A DNA stretch of 64,000 nt from Paludisphaera soli. GTDB taxonomy: Bacteria > Planctomycetota > Planctomycetia > Isosphaerales > Isosphaeraceae. This document shows positions 34,271 through 42,289 of the stretch, in pieces. The DNA lies in NCBI RefSeq assembly GCF_011064595.1, contig NZ_JAALJI010000020.1:1-64000 (forward strand), read 5' to 3'. Positions within the stretch are counted from its first letter, which is position 1. The number at the start of each line of letters is the position of its first letter. The notes below the pieces were generated by a model. That model was given only the letters and a program-made list of their open reading frames with translations. It had not been told where the DNA came from and made no database searches. Position numbers and translations under genes: made by a program.

Positions 34271-36004
34271 CTATCTCGCGCGACCGAAACGCGGGATCAG
34301 GGCCAGCAGGACGCTCCCCTGGGGGCCAACCGTCGATCGGCCCAGCTTCTGGTCGAACGACCCGCACGCGGTCGCGTAGATCGCCAACGCGGCGAGCCCC
34401 TGGATCAGGCTGCAGAGCGCCATCTGTTGGGATAGGGACCTCGTGAAGAAGATCTCCGGGGTGCCCTCCGCCACGGCGAGGCTCCCCATCATCGCGCCGG
34501 CCAGCGGCGATCCGAGCAACAGCACCGGGCCGATCGAATTCTCGCCTTGGGCCGTCATCACGGAGAGGATGGGCCAGCCGAAGCAGGCGGCCACGTAGGC
34601 TCCGACGCAAAGGCCCGCCGCGCGTCCCTGGCGAGACACCCAGACCGCGATCGCGAGGCCCACACTCGTGACGATCGCGGCGTAGGTCACCAGCAGCACG
34701 AAGAACAACGCGAGGTTGACCCAACGGCCGTACTGCAGGCATCGCACGAAGCCCGCGGCGATCGGCAGGTAGAAGACCAGGCCCGTCGATCGAAAGACCC
34801 CCCACCACTTGCCGGCGACGATCTCCGGGGTCGTGATCGGCGTGGTGAGCAGGACGTCCAGGCTCCCCCGGATCCGCTCCTCGGACAGCGACGTGGCGGC
34901 GCGGACGCTCAGCAGGAGCAACCCCACGACGATCACGAACAGATTCGCCCCGAGGCCGAACTCCAGCAGCGACCCGGTCTGGCCGATCGACGCCACGGTG
35001 AAGAGGATCGCGATCAGGGCGTACCCTCCTCGGACGAATCGGCCCCAGCGCGACGGCGCGTCGCGGCTCCACTCGCGCCAGAGGACCGGGTTCGAGTCCA
35101 GCGACGGCCTGGGGAGGAGCCTCGGCCAGCGAATGCGCACGGTCCGCGTCCTTCGGCCCGACTTCACCTGCCCTCTCAGCGTGAGGGGGCGGATCGTCGC
35201 GACGCACGCGACGACCATCGCCGTCGAGAGCGCCCCGCACACGCCGAGGAAGCCCGCGACCCGCATCGCGTAGTCCTCGATCGGCTCGTTGAACGACGGA
35301 AAGCACAACTGATACGGGTTCGCGGCCACCGCCGATTGCACCGCCCATTCCACGAAGCCGGACGAGGCCTGCGAGGGGGCGAGCGAGAATGCGGCGGCGA
35401 GGAGGAAACCGGCGACGAGCGGCGTCAAAGCCAGCCAGGCGATCAGGATAAGGTACGTCGTACCGACGACCTCGTGCGTCTTGCCCCCCCCGATCGAGAG
35501 CGTGAAAGCCAGGGTGCAGACGAGGACGGCCGTTCCCAGCGTGACGAAGAACGACCCGATGAGCAGACTCGGGTCGATACCCCCCAGCAGCGAGGCCAGC
35601 ATCATGACCGGCAAGACGCAGAAAACCAGGCCGACCACCGGAATCAGCCCGGCGCCGAGCTTTCCCAGGACGATCTCCACATCGGTCAGATCGGTCGCCA
35701 TCACCTGGATCAGTGCCCCTCGCGACCGGTCGAGGCAGATCGAGCCGGCCGTCGCGGCGGGCGCGGCGAGCAGGATGAGGGTCAGCTCGATGCTCACGAT
35801 CGTGGCGTAGAGATACCAGCCGAAATCGGCCAGCTCCGAGATCGAATAACCTTCGGGCCTGTTCGACCCGCCCCCCCAGCTCAGCGAGAGCCCGAGCAAA
35901 AGCATCGCGACGAAACCCGAACGCATTGCGTAGAGCTGCCATCGCCGCGACGTGCGGAGCCATTCAGAAACGAACACCGGTCCGGGGCCCCATCGCATCG
36001 CCAT
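34271..36004 (-). CDS. ABC-2-type membrane permease, orphan
   Basis: This 577-residue protein has about twelve hydrophobic segments, beginning with a membrane anchor after SEWLRTSRRWQLYAMR. The middle has LSEERIRGSLDVLLTTPIT, the sequence just before a permease core typical of ABC-2 gliding or export permeases (the ALGP/Nat-type pattern). The N-terminal half has LDRSRGALIQVMATDLTD, the same element again, so the protein looks like two permease units fused. No ATPase gene is adjacent. It is the last gene of the minus-strand run and lies 64 bases after the Fbp-type permease. Confidence 0.75.
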   Translation of the reverse strand: MAMRWGPGPVFVSEWLRTSRRWQLYAMRSGFVAMLLLGLSLSWGGGSNRPEGYSISELADFGWYLYATIVSIELTLILLAAPAATAGSICLDRSRGALIQVMATDLTDVEIVLGKLGAGLIPVVGLVFCVLPVMMLASLLGGIDPSLLIGSFFVTLGTAVLVCTLAFTLSIGGGKTHEVVGTTYLILIAWLALTPLVAGFLLAAAFSLAPSQASSGFVEWAVQSAVAANPYQLCFPSFNEPIEDYAMRVAGFLGVCGALSTAMVVACVATIRPLTLRGQVKSGRRTRTVRIRWPRLLPRPSLDSNPVLWREWSRDAPSRWGRFVRGGYALIAILFTVASIGQTGSLLEFGLGANLFVIVVGLLLLSVRAATSLSEERIRGSLDVLLTTPITTPEIVAGKWWGVFRSTGLVFYLPIAAGFVRCLQYGRWVNLALFFVLLVTYAAIVTSVGLAIAVWVSRQGRAAGLCVGAYVAACFGWPILSVMTAQGENSIGPVLLLGSPLAGAMMGSLAVAEGTPEIFFTRSLSQQMALCSLIQGLAALAIYATACGSFDQKLGRSTVGPQGSVLLALIPRFGRAR

Positions 36005-36068
36005 GATCGAACGCCTCGCTCGGGGTCGCAGCCATGCCCAGGCTTTCCGGACCTGAATCGTACACTCG

Positions 36069-37730
36069 TCAGGAAGGTCGCGACACGCTTTTCCCCAGCA
36101 GGAAGCACGCGGCCCCCCCCGAGACGGCGACCACGCCCAGCGTCGCGAGCGCGACCCCCGCCAGGTGGCTCTCGACGCCCGTGTGCAAGAGGCTCCAAAT
36201 CAGCAGGCTGATCGTCGAGACGCCCGGCGGCGTGAGGAGATTCGTGGCCGGCAACTCGCCGAGCCCGAGCACGAACGCGGAGGCCCACGCGGCCAGGGTC
36301 GCGCGGCGCGACAGGGGGATCGCGACGTGGAACACGCGCGCCGTCGGCGACCAGCCGTCCACAGCCGCGGCTTCGAATGCCTCGCCCGGCAGGCTCCGCA
36401 GCGCCGGCCCCAGGATCAGCAAGGCGTACGGCAACGCCCGCGCCGCCATCGCGAACGCCACGATCGTCGGCGTGTCATAGATCGCGTCGATCGACCTGTA
36501 CGCCAGCAGCAGGGCCATGCCCACCACCGGGCCCGGCGCCGCCAGCATGAGCGAGACGACGATCAGGGCGAGCCCCCGCCAGGCCCGTGAGCTACGCGAG
36601 AGCCAGGACAGCCCCCAGGCGACGACGACCGCGAGAGTCGCTCCTGCGGCCGCGAGCGTCGCGCTGGTCGCCACCGGCTCGCGGCATTCCTCGGCCGCGA
36701 AGGCGAGCGTCCCGAGAAAGCCCGAGATCGACCACGAGGGTGCCTCGCCGAGCGTGGCCCGGCCGCCGACGCGCCCGGCTCGCCACGCGAGGCTGAAGAG
36801 CGGCAACGCCACGGCGTTGCCGACGACGAGCATCAGCACGAGCCCGGCCGGGATCCTCCAGCTGCCGAGTTCCCAGACCTTCGCGCGTTGGAAGGCCGTC
36901 GCGAGCTGCGCCGGGGCGGTCCTGGACAGGGACCTGCCGACCAGGGCGATCCCCAGGCCCAGCAGGAGCATCGGCGGGATCGCGACGGCCGCCGCGCGGC
37001 CGGCGCCGCGGCCGAGAGTGAACTGGATGTAGGACTCCTCGGCGTAGGTCCGCACCTGCAGCAAATCGGTGACGGTCATGTCGCCGGCGGCCAGCACGGC
37101 GACCGCGAGCGCCGCGGCTGCGATCGGCGTCGCGGCGCGTCGCAGCGAGACGTTCCACCACACGCGGATCGCGGGCATGTCCAGGAGGGCCGATTCCTCC
37201 AACTCGCGTTCGACCAGGCGAAGTCCGACGCCGGAGAGCAGCACGACCCAGGACAGGGCGGCCATGGCCGTGACGACGATCACTCCCAGCCGCCCCACCA
37301 GGAACGGCCGCAAGCCGAACGCCTGCATCCGGCCCGCGTCGCCGAACGCCCCCAGCCAGGTCGTCGCGTGCAGCGGCAGCGGCACGAACAGCGCCAGCCC
37401 CATCGCCGCGAGCAGGGGCCGACGCCCCCAGACGTCCGTTCGGAACAGCAGGAACGCCAGCAGGACGCCGGCGGGCAGGGCGAGCGCCTCCGTCCCCGCG
37501 ACCACGAGCAGGGTCTCCAGCGCCAATCTCGCCGGCCTCGCCAGGCCGCCGTCCTCGGTCGCGACGGCGACGGTCGCGCCGAGGTCGAGCGCCGAGCCGG
37601 AGCCGCCGGCGTCGAGCGAGGTCGTGGGCCGCGCGGCCTCCAGAATCGTCGCCGCGGCCGGCCAGAAGACGAGGATCGTCAGGCCGGCGACGACCAGCAC
37701 GCGGGCCGGCAGCCCGGCCCGGTCCCTCAC
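36069..37730 (-). CDS. Fused two-domain ABC transporter permease (FbpB/ThiP-like)
   Basis: This 553-residue protein has about 12 membrane segments in two BPD-type permease domains. The first runs from residue about 70 with LALETLLVVAGTEALALPAG to the coupling loop with LEESALLDMPAIRVWWNV. The second begins near 320 and has its coupling loop in GEAFEAAAVDGWSPTARVF. This is the organisation of iron(III), thiamine and phosphonate-type permeases such as FbpB. The GTG at 37730 overlaps the isomerase stop by four bases. No binding protein or ATPase gene lies nearby, so the substrate is unknown. The frame is open further upstream, overlapping the isomerase gene. Confidence 0.85.
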   Translation of the reverse strand: MRDRAGLPARVLVVAGLTILVFWPAAATILEAARPTTSLDAGGSGSALDLGATVAVATEDGGLARPARLALETLLVVAGTEALALPAGVLLAFLLFRTDVWGRRPLLAAMGLALFVPLPLHATTWLGAFGDAGRMQAFGLRPFLVGRLGVIVVTAMAALSWVVLLSGVGLRLVERELEESALLDMPAIRVWWNVSLRRAATPIAAAALAVAVLAAGDMTVTDLLQVRTYAEESYIQFTLGRGAGRAAAVAIPPMLLLGLGIALVGRSLSRTAPAQLATAFQRAKVWELGSWRIPAGLVLMLVVGNAVALPLFSLAWRAGRVGGRATLGEAPSWSISGFLGTLAFAAEECREPVATSATLAAAGATLAVVVAWGLSWLSRSSRAWRGLALIVVSLMLAAPGPVVGMALLLAYRSIDAIYDTPTIVAFAMAARALPYALLILGPALRSLPGEAFEAAAVDGWSPTARVFHVAIPLSRRATLAAWASAFVLGLGELPATNLLTPPGVSTISLLIWSLLHTGVESHLAGVALATLGVVAVSGGAACFLLGKSVSRPS

Positions 37731-38551
37731 GGGCGGAGCCCGGCTTCGCGCATCAACGCGGCGGTCGTCGCATACGCCTCCTCGACCCACTCGACGATCC
37801 GGGCGGGGTCGGGGGAGTATTCCAGCTCGATCGAGACGGTCGCGTCCTCGATCCCCAGCCGCTTGATCGCCGCCAGGTACGGCGGGAAGTCGACGACGCC
37901 GCGGCCGGGCGGGAGATCGCCGTGGACCTTGCCGTCGCAGTCGGAAATGTGGACGTGCGCGACGCGACCCCGCAGGGACTCGATCGATTCGGGCGGCTCC
38001 TTCGCGAGGACGAGGTGCGAAACGTCGATGTTCGCCTTCACCGACGGCCGGTCCACATCGTCGAGGAACCGCACCATGCTGGGCACGTCGTTCAGCAGGG
38101 CCATCGCGAACGGCTCCAACTCCAGCGCGATCTCCAATCCGAGGTCGGCCGCGTAATCGCCCAGCTCCTGCAATCGGGCGACGCCGGTCGCCCACTGCTC
38201 GGCGGGCGGGATGACCTCCTTCTGCCAGATGTACTCGCCGACGACCAGCAGGACGTTTCGCGCCTCCAGCTCGTAGGCCAGGTCGAGATAGGCCCGGACC
38301 CGACTCGCGTGGAATCGTTGGACGCTGGGGTTGAAGTCGATCAGCCCGACGGCGACGCACGGAAGGCTGACGATCGGCAGGCCGGCCCGCGCGCATTCGG
38401 TCCGGATCAGCCGACGTTCCCGGGCGTCGAGGTCGAGCGGATCGGCGAAGACGTCGATGCAGTCGAACCCGACCACGCGCGTCTTCTCGATGCCGAAAGC
38501 CGTCCCCCGGCCCGCCTGCACCCACGCGGAATTGATCAATCCCAGCCTCAT
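37727..38551 (-). CDS. Sugar phosphate isomerase/epimerase family (AP-endonuclease-2 fold TIM barrel)
   Basis: This 274-residue protein matches the xylose-isomerase-like TIM-barrel family. The metal and substrate motifs are visible: GFDCIDVFADP near the start, VVGEYIWQK, ALELEPFAMAL with a metal Glu, KANIDVSHLVLAKE with an Asp-His pair, VAHVHISDCDGKVHGDLPPG, and the final Glu in SIELEY. Such enzymes include inosose dehydratases, tagatose epimerases and hydroxypyruvate isomerases. It has no leader peptide. It overlaps both neighbours by four bases, so it is translated together with a sensor kinase and an ABC permease, an unusual pairing. Confidence 0.85.
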   Translation of the reverse strand: MRLGLINSAWVQAGRGTAFGIEKTRVVGFDCIDVFADPLDLDARERRLIRTECARAGLPIVSLPCVAVGLIDFNPSVQRFHASRVRAYLDLAYELEARNVLLVVGEYIWQKEVIPPAEQWATGVARLQELGDYAADLGLEIALELEPFAMALLNDVPSMVRFLDDVDRPSVKANIDVSHLVLAKEPPESIESLRGRVAHVHISDCDGKVHGDLPPGRGVVDFPPYLAAIKRLGIEDATVSIELEYSPDPARIVEWVEEAYATTAALMREAGLRP

Positions 38552-40170
38552 GCTTCCGGCCCCCCCAACGGGTCGTTCGTGAGTTTCGCGAGCGCTCCGT
38601 CGGTCGGCGTCGCGGCCTGCGGCACCCGTTCCTCGACCACGGGCCGGCCCGCGCCCGGCCGAGGCGGCCCTCCCACCGCGGCCGCCCCGTAGGGCGAGCG
38701 CGACGGCTCGATGGGCATGTGGACGGAGAAGCACGAGCCGTAGCCCACGGTGGACTGGACCTCGATCCGGCCGTTGTGCTCCTGGATGATCCCGTAGCTG
38801 ATCGAGAGCCCCAGGCCGGTCCCCTGGCCGAGCGGCTTGGTGGTGAAGAAGGGGTCGAAGATCCGGTCGCGGATCTCCGGCGCGATTCCGCCGCCGTTGT
38901 CGTCGATGTCCACGCGCACGCCCAGGGCGTCGGCCTCGGTCTCGGTGCGGACGGTCACCTGGCCGTTCTCACCGCAGGCGTCGATGGCGTTGGTCAGCAG
39001 GTTGAGGATCACCTGATGGATCCTCGCCGCCCGGCAGCGGACGGCCGGCAGCGCCCCGAGATCCATGACGATCTGGACCCCCTTCTTCCGCGCGTAGCCC
39101 TTCACCATGTTAATCGAGGACTCGATGCCGGGATTCAGGTCGACCTCGTTCCACTCCCCCTCGTCCACCCGTGCGAACAGCCGAAGCTCCTTGACGATCC
39201 GCTCGATCCTCCGCAGACCTTCCCGGGTGCGCTCGATCAGCCTCGGGAAATTGTCCAGGCAGTACTCGAGGTCGATCCGTTCGAGGATCTCCGCGAGCTC
39301 CGTCGCGACGGCCGGGTCGCGGGGCGTGGTGCGGCCGTCGTCGGCCCGGTAGATTTCGATCAGCCGCAGGAGGTCCCGGAGGTCGCGTTCCAGCACCGCC
39401 ACGTTGTTGCTGACGAACGCCAGCGGATTGTTGATCTCGTGCGCCACCCCGGCGACGAGCTGGCCCAGGCTGGCGAGCTTCTCGTTCTGGACCAGGAGGC
39501 TCTGAGCCTGCTTGAGCGCCTCGTGGGCCTGGTGCTCGGAGCGGGCCAGGCCTTCCAACTCGGCGTTCTTCTCGCGGAGCTGCTCCTCGGCGCGGATCCG
39601 GGCGGTGACGTCCCAGAAGATGGCCTGGATGCCGATCAGGCCGCCGTCGGCCGCATACAGGGGCGTTTTCATCACCTGGACGTGTAGCGTGTCCCCCCGA
39701 GGGGTGACGTGCTTCTCGACGATGTCCAGAACCCGGCCGCTCTCGACGACCCAGCGATCGTCGGCGCGGTACTTCTCGGCGAGCGGCCGCGGGAAGAAGT
39801 CGTAGTCGGTCTTGCCGACGACCTCCTCCCGGCGATGGCCCAGCTCGTTGCAGAACCGCTGGTTCGCGAACGTGAACCGGCCGTCGAGGTCCTTGCGCAG
39901 GAACGATTGCGGGAGGGTCTCGACGAGCGAGTGGTAGACGGCCTCGGTCTCGCGGATGGCCTGTTCGGCCTCGGTCCGCCGCCGAAACTCCTCGGCCGAC
40001 CCGGCCGCCAGCCTGCGGAGCCGGGCCCGCTGGCGGAACGCGTACGCCAACGCCCCGATCGTCGCCAACCCCATCGCGACCGTCAGGCCGAACAAGCCGC
40101 CCTCGGCCTCGATCGGCGGAGAAGCCGCGATCAGCAATGTCGGACCGCCCAGTCGTTCCAACGACGGCAT
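38548..40170 (-). CDS. PAS-containing sensor histidine kinase
   Basis: This 540-residue kinase has one predicted N-terminal membrane helix ([20 protein letters not shown]), a PAS domain at about 75-200 ([20 protein letters not shown], then [19 protein letters not shown]), a coiled-coil with [16 protein letters not shown], the HisKA box [18 protein letters not shown] with phospho-acceptor His244, and an HATPase_c domain with N box [11 protein letters not shown]1 DIDDNGGGI and G2 [11 protein letters not shown]. The C-terminal 40 residues are low-complexity. No response regulator is adjacent. A minus-strand CATAAT at 40230-40235 may be its -10 element. Its stop overlaps the isomerase start. Confidence 0.93.
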   Translation of the reverse strand: MPSLERLGGPTLLIAASPPIEAEGGLFGLTVAMGLATIGALAYAFRQRARLRRLAAGSAEEFRRRTEAEQAIRETEAVYHSLVETLPQSFLRKDLDGRFTFANQRFCNELGHRREEVVGKTDYDFFPRPLAEKYRADDRWVVESGRVLDIVEKHVTPRGDTLHVQVMKTPLYAADGGLIGIQAIFWDVTARIRAEEQLREKNAELEGLARSEHQAHEALKQAQSLLVQNEKLASLGQLVAGVAHEINNPLAFVSNNVAVLERDLRDLLRLIEIYRADDGRTTPRDPAVATELAEILERIDLEYCLDNFPRLIERTREGLRRIERIVKELRLFARVDEGEWNEVDLNPGIESSINMVKGYARKKGVQIVMDLGALPAVRCRAARIHQVILNLLTNAIDACGENGQVTVRTETEADALGVRVDIDDNGGGIAPEIRDRIFDPFFTTKPLGQGTGLGLSISYGIIQEHNGRIEVQSTVGYGSCFSVHMPIEPSRSPYGAAAVGGPPRPGAGRPVVEERVPQAATPTDGALAKLTNDPLGGPEA

Positions 40171-40229
40171 CCTTTCGGTTCCGGGAAGTCACGGTCCGGC
40201 GAATCTCGCACGAACCGATTCGACCCTCT

Positions 40230-40235
40230 ATTATG
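40230..40235 (-). promoter_or_regulatory. Candidate -10 element (CATAAT) for the sensor kinase operon
   Basis: CATAAT on the minus strand lies 60 bases before the kinase start and overlaps the last codons of the oxidoreductase gene. With a TGGTGT at 18 bases it is a weak promoter candidate that would split the run into two operons. Confidence 0.3.
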
Positions 40236-41337
40236 CGCCGCCTTCGTCGAAGCACACCACGCGGTGTTCGGTCGCGGCGGTCAGGACGGCCTCGCACAGG
40301 GCGATCGTCCTGAGGTTGTCGCGGCCGGCGATGTCGGGCTCGCGGCCGGACTCCAGGGCGAGGAGCAGTCCGGCCATCGTGCCCGCGAAGGCGTCGGGGA
40401 ACCAGGCCTGGGGCCATCGGGGACGATGCCAGGCGCCGGCGTCGCGGATCGTGCTGTAGTCGATCGTGCTCGGCCGGCGTCGCGGCCAGGAGGGCCAACC
40501 GATCGTCCCCAGGGCCAGCCCCTCGGTCCCCTCGAATCGCCAACGCACGCCGAGGTCCGAGCCGGCTCCCTCGCGTGCCGGCCCCGCCCACACGTCGTCC
40601 CAGCAGGAGCCGCGCGCGCCGTCGGCGTACTCCAGGATCACCAGATTGATCCCGTCGATGTGCGGGAATTCGGTCCGTGGATCCGCCCGCGTACTCGCCA
40701 GGACGCGTTCCGGGTCGCCCAGCCAGTAGCGCATCGTGTCCAGGTGATGGATGCTCATGATGAACGTCGAGAGCGACCGGCCGTCGCGAGCCCAGGGCAT
40801 CCAGTGCGGGATCGCCCGAAGCTCGATCGTCGCCAGCACCGGGTCGCCCAGGGCCCGCCGGTCCAGCAGATGTCGGAGCGCGCGGACGGAGTGGTCGTAC
40901 CGCATGTTATGATTGATCTGCAGGACGATCCCGGCCTCTTCGCAGGCTTCGACCAACTCCCGGGCCTCCGCGAGCGACAGCGCGAGCGGCTTCTGCGCCA
41001 GGATCCCCCGGACCTTGCGGGGGTGGCCGACGATCCGGCGGATCACCTCGGGCTGCTCGGCGGGGGGGACGGCCACGTCCACGACCTCGATCCGGGGATC
41101 GTCGAGCATCGCCTCCAGCGTCGGATGGACGTGCGGGACCTCGCGCAGGGCGGCGACCTCGCGCGCCGTCGCCTCGGTCCTCGACGTGATCGCGAGGGCG
41201 GGGAAGCCGGCCTCGCGATATGCGGGGAGGTGGCAGTCGCGGACGATGAAGCCCGCGCCCACGACGCCTATCCCCCAGTCGCGACGCGAGGGGAACTCCG
41301 GGAGGTGCGCCCTGGGGGCGAGAAGGCTTTCGGTCAT
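40231..41337 (-). CDS. Gfo/Idh/MocA family oxidoreductase
   Basis: This 368-residue dehydrogenase has an N-terminal NAD(P) fold (GIGVVGAGFIVRDCHLPAY) and VVDVAVPPAEQPEVI. The catalytic region shows AQKPLALSLAEARELVEACE with the family's conserved Lys-Pro pair, then NHNMRYDHSVRALRHLLD. SIHHLDTMRYWLGDPERV contains a conserved His. The family oxidises sugars, inositols or sugar acids, and the substrate here is unknown. The ATG at 41337 gives the normal family start. It follows the CDP-alcohol phosphotransferase gene after 43 bases on the same strand. Confidence 0.88.
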   Translation of the reverse strand: MTESLLAPRAHLPEFPSRRDWGIGVVGAGFIVRDCHLPAYREAGFPALAITSRTEATAREVAALREVPHVHPTLEAMLDDPRIEVVDVAVPPAEQPEVIRRIVGHPRKVRGILAQKPLALSLAEARELVEACEEAGIVLQINHNMRYDHSVRALRHLLDRRALGDPVLATIELRAIPHWMPWARDGRSLSTFIMSIHHLDTMRYWLGDPERVLASTRADPRTEFPHIDGINLVILEYADGARGSCWDDVWAGPAREGAGSDLGVRWRFEGTEGLALGTIGWPSWPRRRPSTIDYSTIRDAGAWHRPRWPQAWFPDAFAGTMAGLLLALESGREPDIAGRDNLRTIALCEAVLTAATEHRVVCFDEGGA

Positions 41338-41380
41338 GTCGAGGACTCGCGTCGCCTGTCGATCGGCGGCGGCGCGACCC

Positions 41381-42289
41381 TCACGCCGCCTCGGTCGCGC
41401 GATGCACCGCACCTGTTGATACAACGCCGGCCTCGGCCGCGTCCAGGGGGCGACGCCCGGAAGCCGCGCCGAGCGGCCGGAACCAGGCACGGAATTCGGC
41501 CTCCGTCGCGGCCTTCCCGATCGCCCGACGGATCCTCGCGGCCGCGAGCGCCGGGGCGGCCGCCGCCATCCCCGCGACGCCGACCCGCCAGCAGTCCTCC
41601 CAAATCCCCGGCGCCGCGACGGCCATCGCGGCCAGCGTCGTCAGTCCGAGCAAGACGACGTGGGGCTCGCAGGCCTTGTAGGCCGGATAGGTGATCACGC
41701 CCGGCCCCACGCGGGGCCATCCCGGCGCCGGCGCCGGACGACCCCCGGCGCCGCCTTCGACGCGGTAGCTCTCGCGGCTGCTCTTGAGCCGCTGGACGAA
41801 CGCCTTGTACCGGCAGTCGTTGTGCAAGCCGAGCAGCGTCCACCCCAGCGCGATCGCGAATCCCGCGCCCGCCCAGCCGACGTTTCCCGTACGCACGGCC
41901 AGCCCGAAGCCCAGGGCGAAGCCCGTCGCCATATTGAGGACGTGGTGCATCAGGTAATCGAAGTAAACGCCGTCGAGGCTCGCCGAACCCCGCCAGCGGG
42001 CGACCTGGCCGTCGACGTGGTCGAGCCAGAACGCCATGTGGCCGAGGGCCGCGCCGGCGACGAAGGCCCAACGGTGTCCCGTCGCGATCGCCGCGGCCGA
42101 CGCCAGGCCGGCCAGCAGGGCGGCCGACGTCGCCTGATGGGCCGAGAGGCCGAGCCGGACGGCCGCCCAGGTGCCGTAGACGGCGGTGGGCCGGGCGACG
42201 CGTCGGGCCAGCCAGTTGCCGATCTCGCGATGCCGCCCCTTCTGGACGACGGCTCGAAGCTGTTTCAGCGTGGGACGATCGACGCTCAT
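41381..42289 (-). CDS. CDP-alcohol phosphatidyltransferase family protein with altered active site
   Basis: This 302-residue membrane protein has the CDP-alcohol phosphotransferase motif D-x2-D-G-x2-A-R-x8-G-x3-D, seen at Asp90, Asp93, Gly94, Ala97, Arg98, Gly107 and Asp111. The fourth aspartate, usually four residues further and thought to be the catalytic base, is His115 here. Membrane helices surround the motif (AALLAGLASAAAIATG, VAGAALGHMAFWLD). The C-terminus contains a soluble Gly/Pro-rich loop with VEGGAGGRPAPAPGWP. Such enzymes join CDP-diacylglycerol and an alcohol, or make inositol-containing lipids. It overlaps the glycosyltransferase-like gene by four bases. Confidence 0.85.
   Translation of the reverse strand: MSVDRPTLKQLRAVVQKGRHREIGNWLARRVARPTAVYGTWAAVRLGLSAHQATSAALLAGLASAAAIATGHRWAFVAGAALGHMAFWLDHVDGQVARWRGSASLDGVYFDYLMHHVLNMATGFALGFGLAVRTGNVGWAGAGFAIALGWTLLGLHNDCRYKAFVQRLKSSRESYRVEGGAGGRPAPAPGWPRVGPGVITYPAYKACEPHVVLLGLTTLAAMAVAAPGIWEDCWRVGVAGMAAAAPALAAARIRRAIGKAATEAEFRAWFRPLGAASGRRPLDAAEAGVVSTGAVHRATEAA

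Noticed and set aside
36069-38525. Full 818-residue frame for the Fbp-type permease
   Set aside because: The part before 37730 overlaps the isomerase gene in another frame and is Arg-rich; the GTG at 37730 forms a GTGA overlap.
39709-41694. 661-residue plus-strand frame
   Set aside because: Antisense of the sensor kinase and oxidoreductase genes; high GC gives long open frames without function.
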